Source: a bacterium | Lineage (GTDB): Bacteria; Spirochaetota; Leptospiria; Leptospirales; Leptonemataceae | Assembly: GCA_024742665.1 (NCBI GenBank) | Contig: JANSYA010000014.1 | Location: 1 to 64,000 of the forward strand | DNA length: 64,000 bases | Direction: 5' to 3' | In this document: piece after piece, positions 63,155-64,000 of the stretch | Layout of the letters: every line of letters starts with the position of its first letter | Position numbering within the stretch: the stretch's first letter is position 1 | Translations under genes and position numbers: made by a program | Notes under the pieces: generated by a model | Told to the model about the DNA's origin: nothing | The model's input: the letters and a program-made list of their open reading frames with translations, nothing else | Database searches by the model: none

Positions 63155-64000
63155 TCAAGCGCTGCCGGCGCCCTGAAACTGCGCGATAATTTCGAGCAAG
63201 CGCGCACGATCGATGGGTTTCGTAAGATGGCCGTCGCAGCCCGCCGCCAGACTGCGGCTCGCATCTTCCTGCATGGCGTGAGCGGATAGCGCGAAGATCG
63301 GAACGCGTCGCCGATTCGCTTGCTTTTCCCGTTCGCGAATGCGGCGGGTCGCCTCCAGTCCGTCCATCTCCGGCATTTGAATATCCATAAAGATCAAATC
63401 AAAGTCAGTTTGCGCGCTCAGCTTCACCGCGGCGCTGCCGTTTTCGGCGGTTTCAATTTCGTGTGTAAATTTCTTTAAGAGCGCGTAAAAAAGCATCTGA
63501 TTGTCCGCGTTGTCTTCCGCCAACAGAATGCGCAGGCCGGGATCGCGAGCCGGGTCGGCTACGCCTTCCGAAGCGCGATCAGCCATCGCAGACCTGTCAG
63601 GAGCGAGCGATGCCACTTCGCCGTTGCGCGACGGGCCGCCGGATACCGGAGCGATTGCCAGGGGCAAGTCGAACCAGAAGTCGCTGCCTTTTTTCGGCAC
63701 GCTGCGCACTCTCAGCTCGCCGCCCATCAAGGCCACCAGGGAATGACTGATGGCCAGCCCCAGACCCGTGCCGCCGTACCGTCGCGTCGTCGATTCATCG
63801 GCCTGGGCAAAAGAATCGAAAATATGCAGCAGCTTGTCTTCGGGAATGCCGATGCCGGTATCGCGGATGTGAAAGCGAATTCGTTCGGGACCGTCCGCAG
63901 CCGCGGCGGGCGCGATATCGACTTCGACGCTCCCCCGCTCCGTAAACTTCACGGCGTTGCTGAGCAGATTCAAGAGCACCTGGCGCAGTCGCACAGGATC
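63155..64000 (-). CDS. Hybrid histidine kinase, C-terminal part (cut by window edge)
   Basis: The frame is open to the right edge; 281 codons are visible. The HATPase domain has N box [39 protein letters not shown] and [18 protein letters not shown] receiver domain follows ([10 protein letters not shown], phospho-acceptor [13 protein letters not shown]). The sensor and HisKA parts lie beyond 64000. The GTG at 63994 should not be taken as the start. Confidence 0.9.
   Translation of the reverse strand, partial: DPVRLRQVLLNLLSNAVKFTERGSVEVDIAPAAAADGPERIRFHIRDTGIGIPEDKLLHIFDSFAQADESTTRRYGGTGLGLAISHSLVALMGGELRVRSVPKKGSDFWFDLPLAIAPVSGGPSRNGEVASLAPDRSAMADRASEGVADPARDPGLRILLAEDNADNQMLFYALLKKFTHEIETAENGSAAVKLSAQTDFDLIFMDIQMPEMDGLEATRRIREREKQANRRRVPIFALSAHAMQEDASRSLAAGCDGHLTKPIDRARLLEIIAQFQGAGSA

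Noticed and set aside
1-64000. CRISPR array, rRNA or tRNA genes, prophage structural genes
   Set aside because: No regularly spaced short repeats with unique spacers, no rRNA motifs, no complete tRNA cloverleaf and no tail, capsid or sheath genes were seen.

Overview
The window looks like chromosome of a GC-rich, Gram-negative-type (diderm), motile or chemotactic bacterium. Signs are a beta-barrel outer-membrane protein, arabinose-5-phosphate isomerase (Kdo/LPS precursor), NeuB-type sugar synthase, several lipoproteins with permissive lipoboxes, a chemoreceptor, and many two-component and cyclic-nucleotide proteins. A spirochaete of the Leptospira/Leptonema/Turneriella kind is a reasonable guess, but nothing here proves it. 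I found no tRNA, rRNA or CRISPR.

Layout. 1-7.9 kb is an accessory island: the 5' end of an IS3-type transposase at the left edge, then a small AT-rich gene, a 1608-residue DUF4157 (HELTH metallopeptidase-like) polymorphic-toxin-like protein, and a second DUF4157 protein. Both DUF4157 genes carry a near-identical 105-bp element upstream. 7.9-15.8 kb holds an outer-membrane protein, an SGNH-hydrolase lipoprotein, a small membrane protein, an HrpB helicase, and a histidine kinase/GGDEF response-regulator pair. 15.9-19.7 kb holds an aldo-keto reductase, an XRE regulator and nrfHA (ammonia-forming nitrite reductase). nrfHA is preceded by a very good FNR-type site, and its catalytic subunit has CXXCH instead of CXXCK at the first heme.

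19.8-33 kb holds a UPF1-like helicase, small envelope proteins, a DUF1835 protein, fumarase C (with a 63-bp tandem repeat at its 3' end), a CPBP protease, a TetR regulator, a lipid operon (PlsC-like acyltransferase, Lnb-like DUF4105 protein, Nudix hydrolase) and a lipoxygenase-like protein with an altered iron site. 33-42 kb holds the large subunit of glutamate synthase without a neighbouring small subunit, a TPR protein, and a multi-pass histidine kinase convergent with an acyl-homoserine-lactone/FeeM-like acyltransferase.

42-50 kb holds kdsD, an ECF sigma/anti-sigma-like operon, a NeuB synthase translationally coupled to an RfaH-like NusG paralogue, an acyl-CoA-synthetase-like protein that has lost its nucleotide loop and C-terminal domain, a histidine phosphatase and an SDR lacking the catalytic Tyr. 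50-64 kb holds a ClC channel with CBS domains, a nucleotidyltransferase-fold protein, a REC-REC-adenylate cyclase, a PhoU-like protein, RarA, a chemoreceptor, a membrane protein ending in a 21-bp repeat, thymidylate kinase, a PHB-depolymerase-like esterase, PduO cobalamin adenosyltransferase and a hybrid kinase cut by the right edge.

The best candidates for something new are the DUF4157 pair with its shared upstream element and possible immunity gene, the altered lipoxygenase, and the acyltransferase/membrane-kinase pair that could form a signalling circuit.
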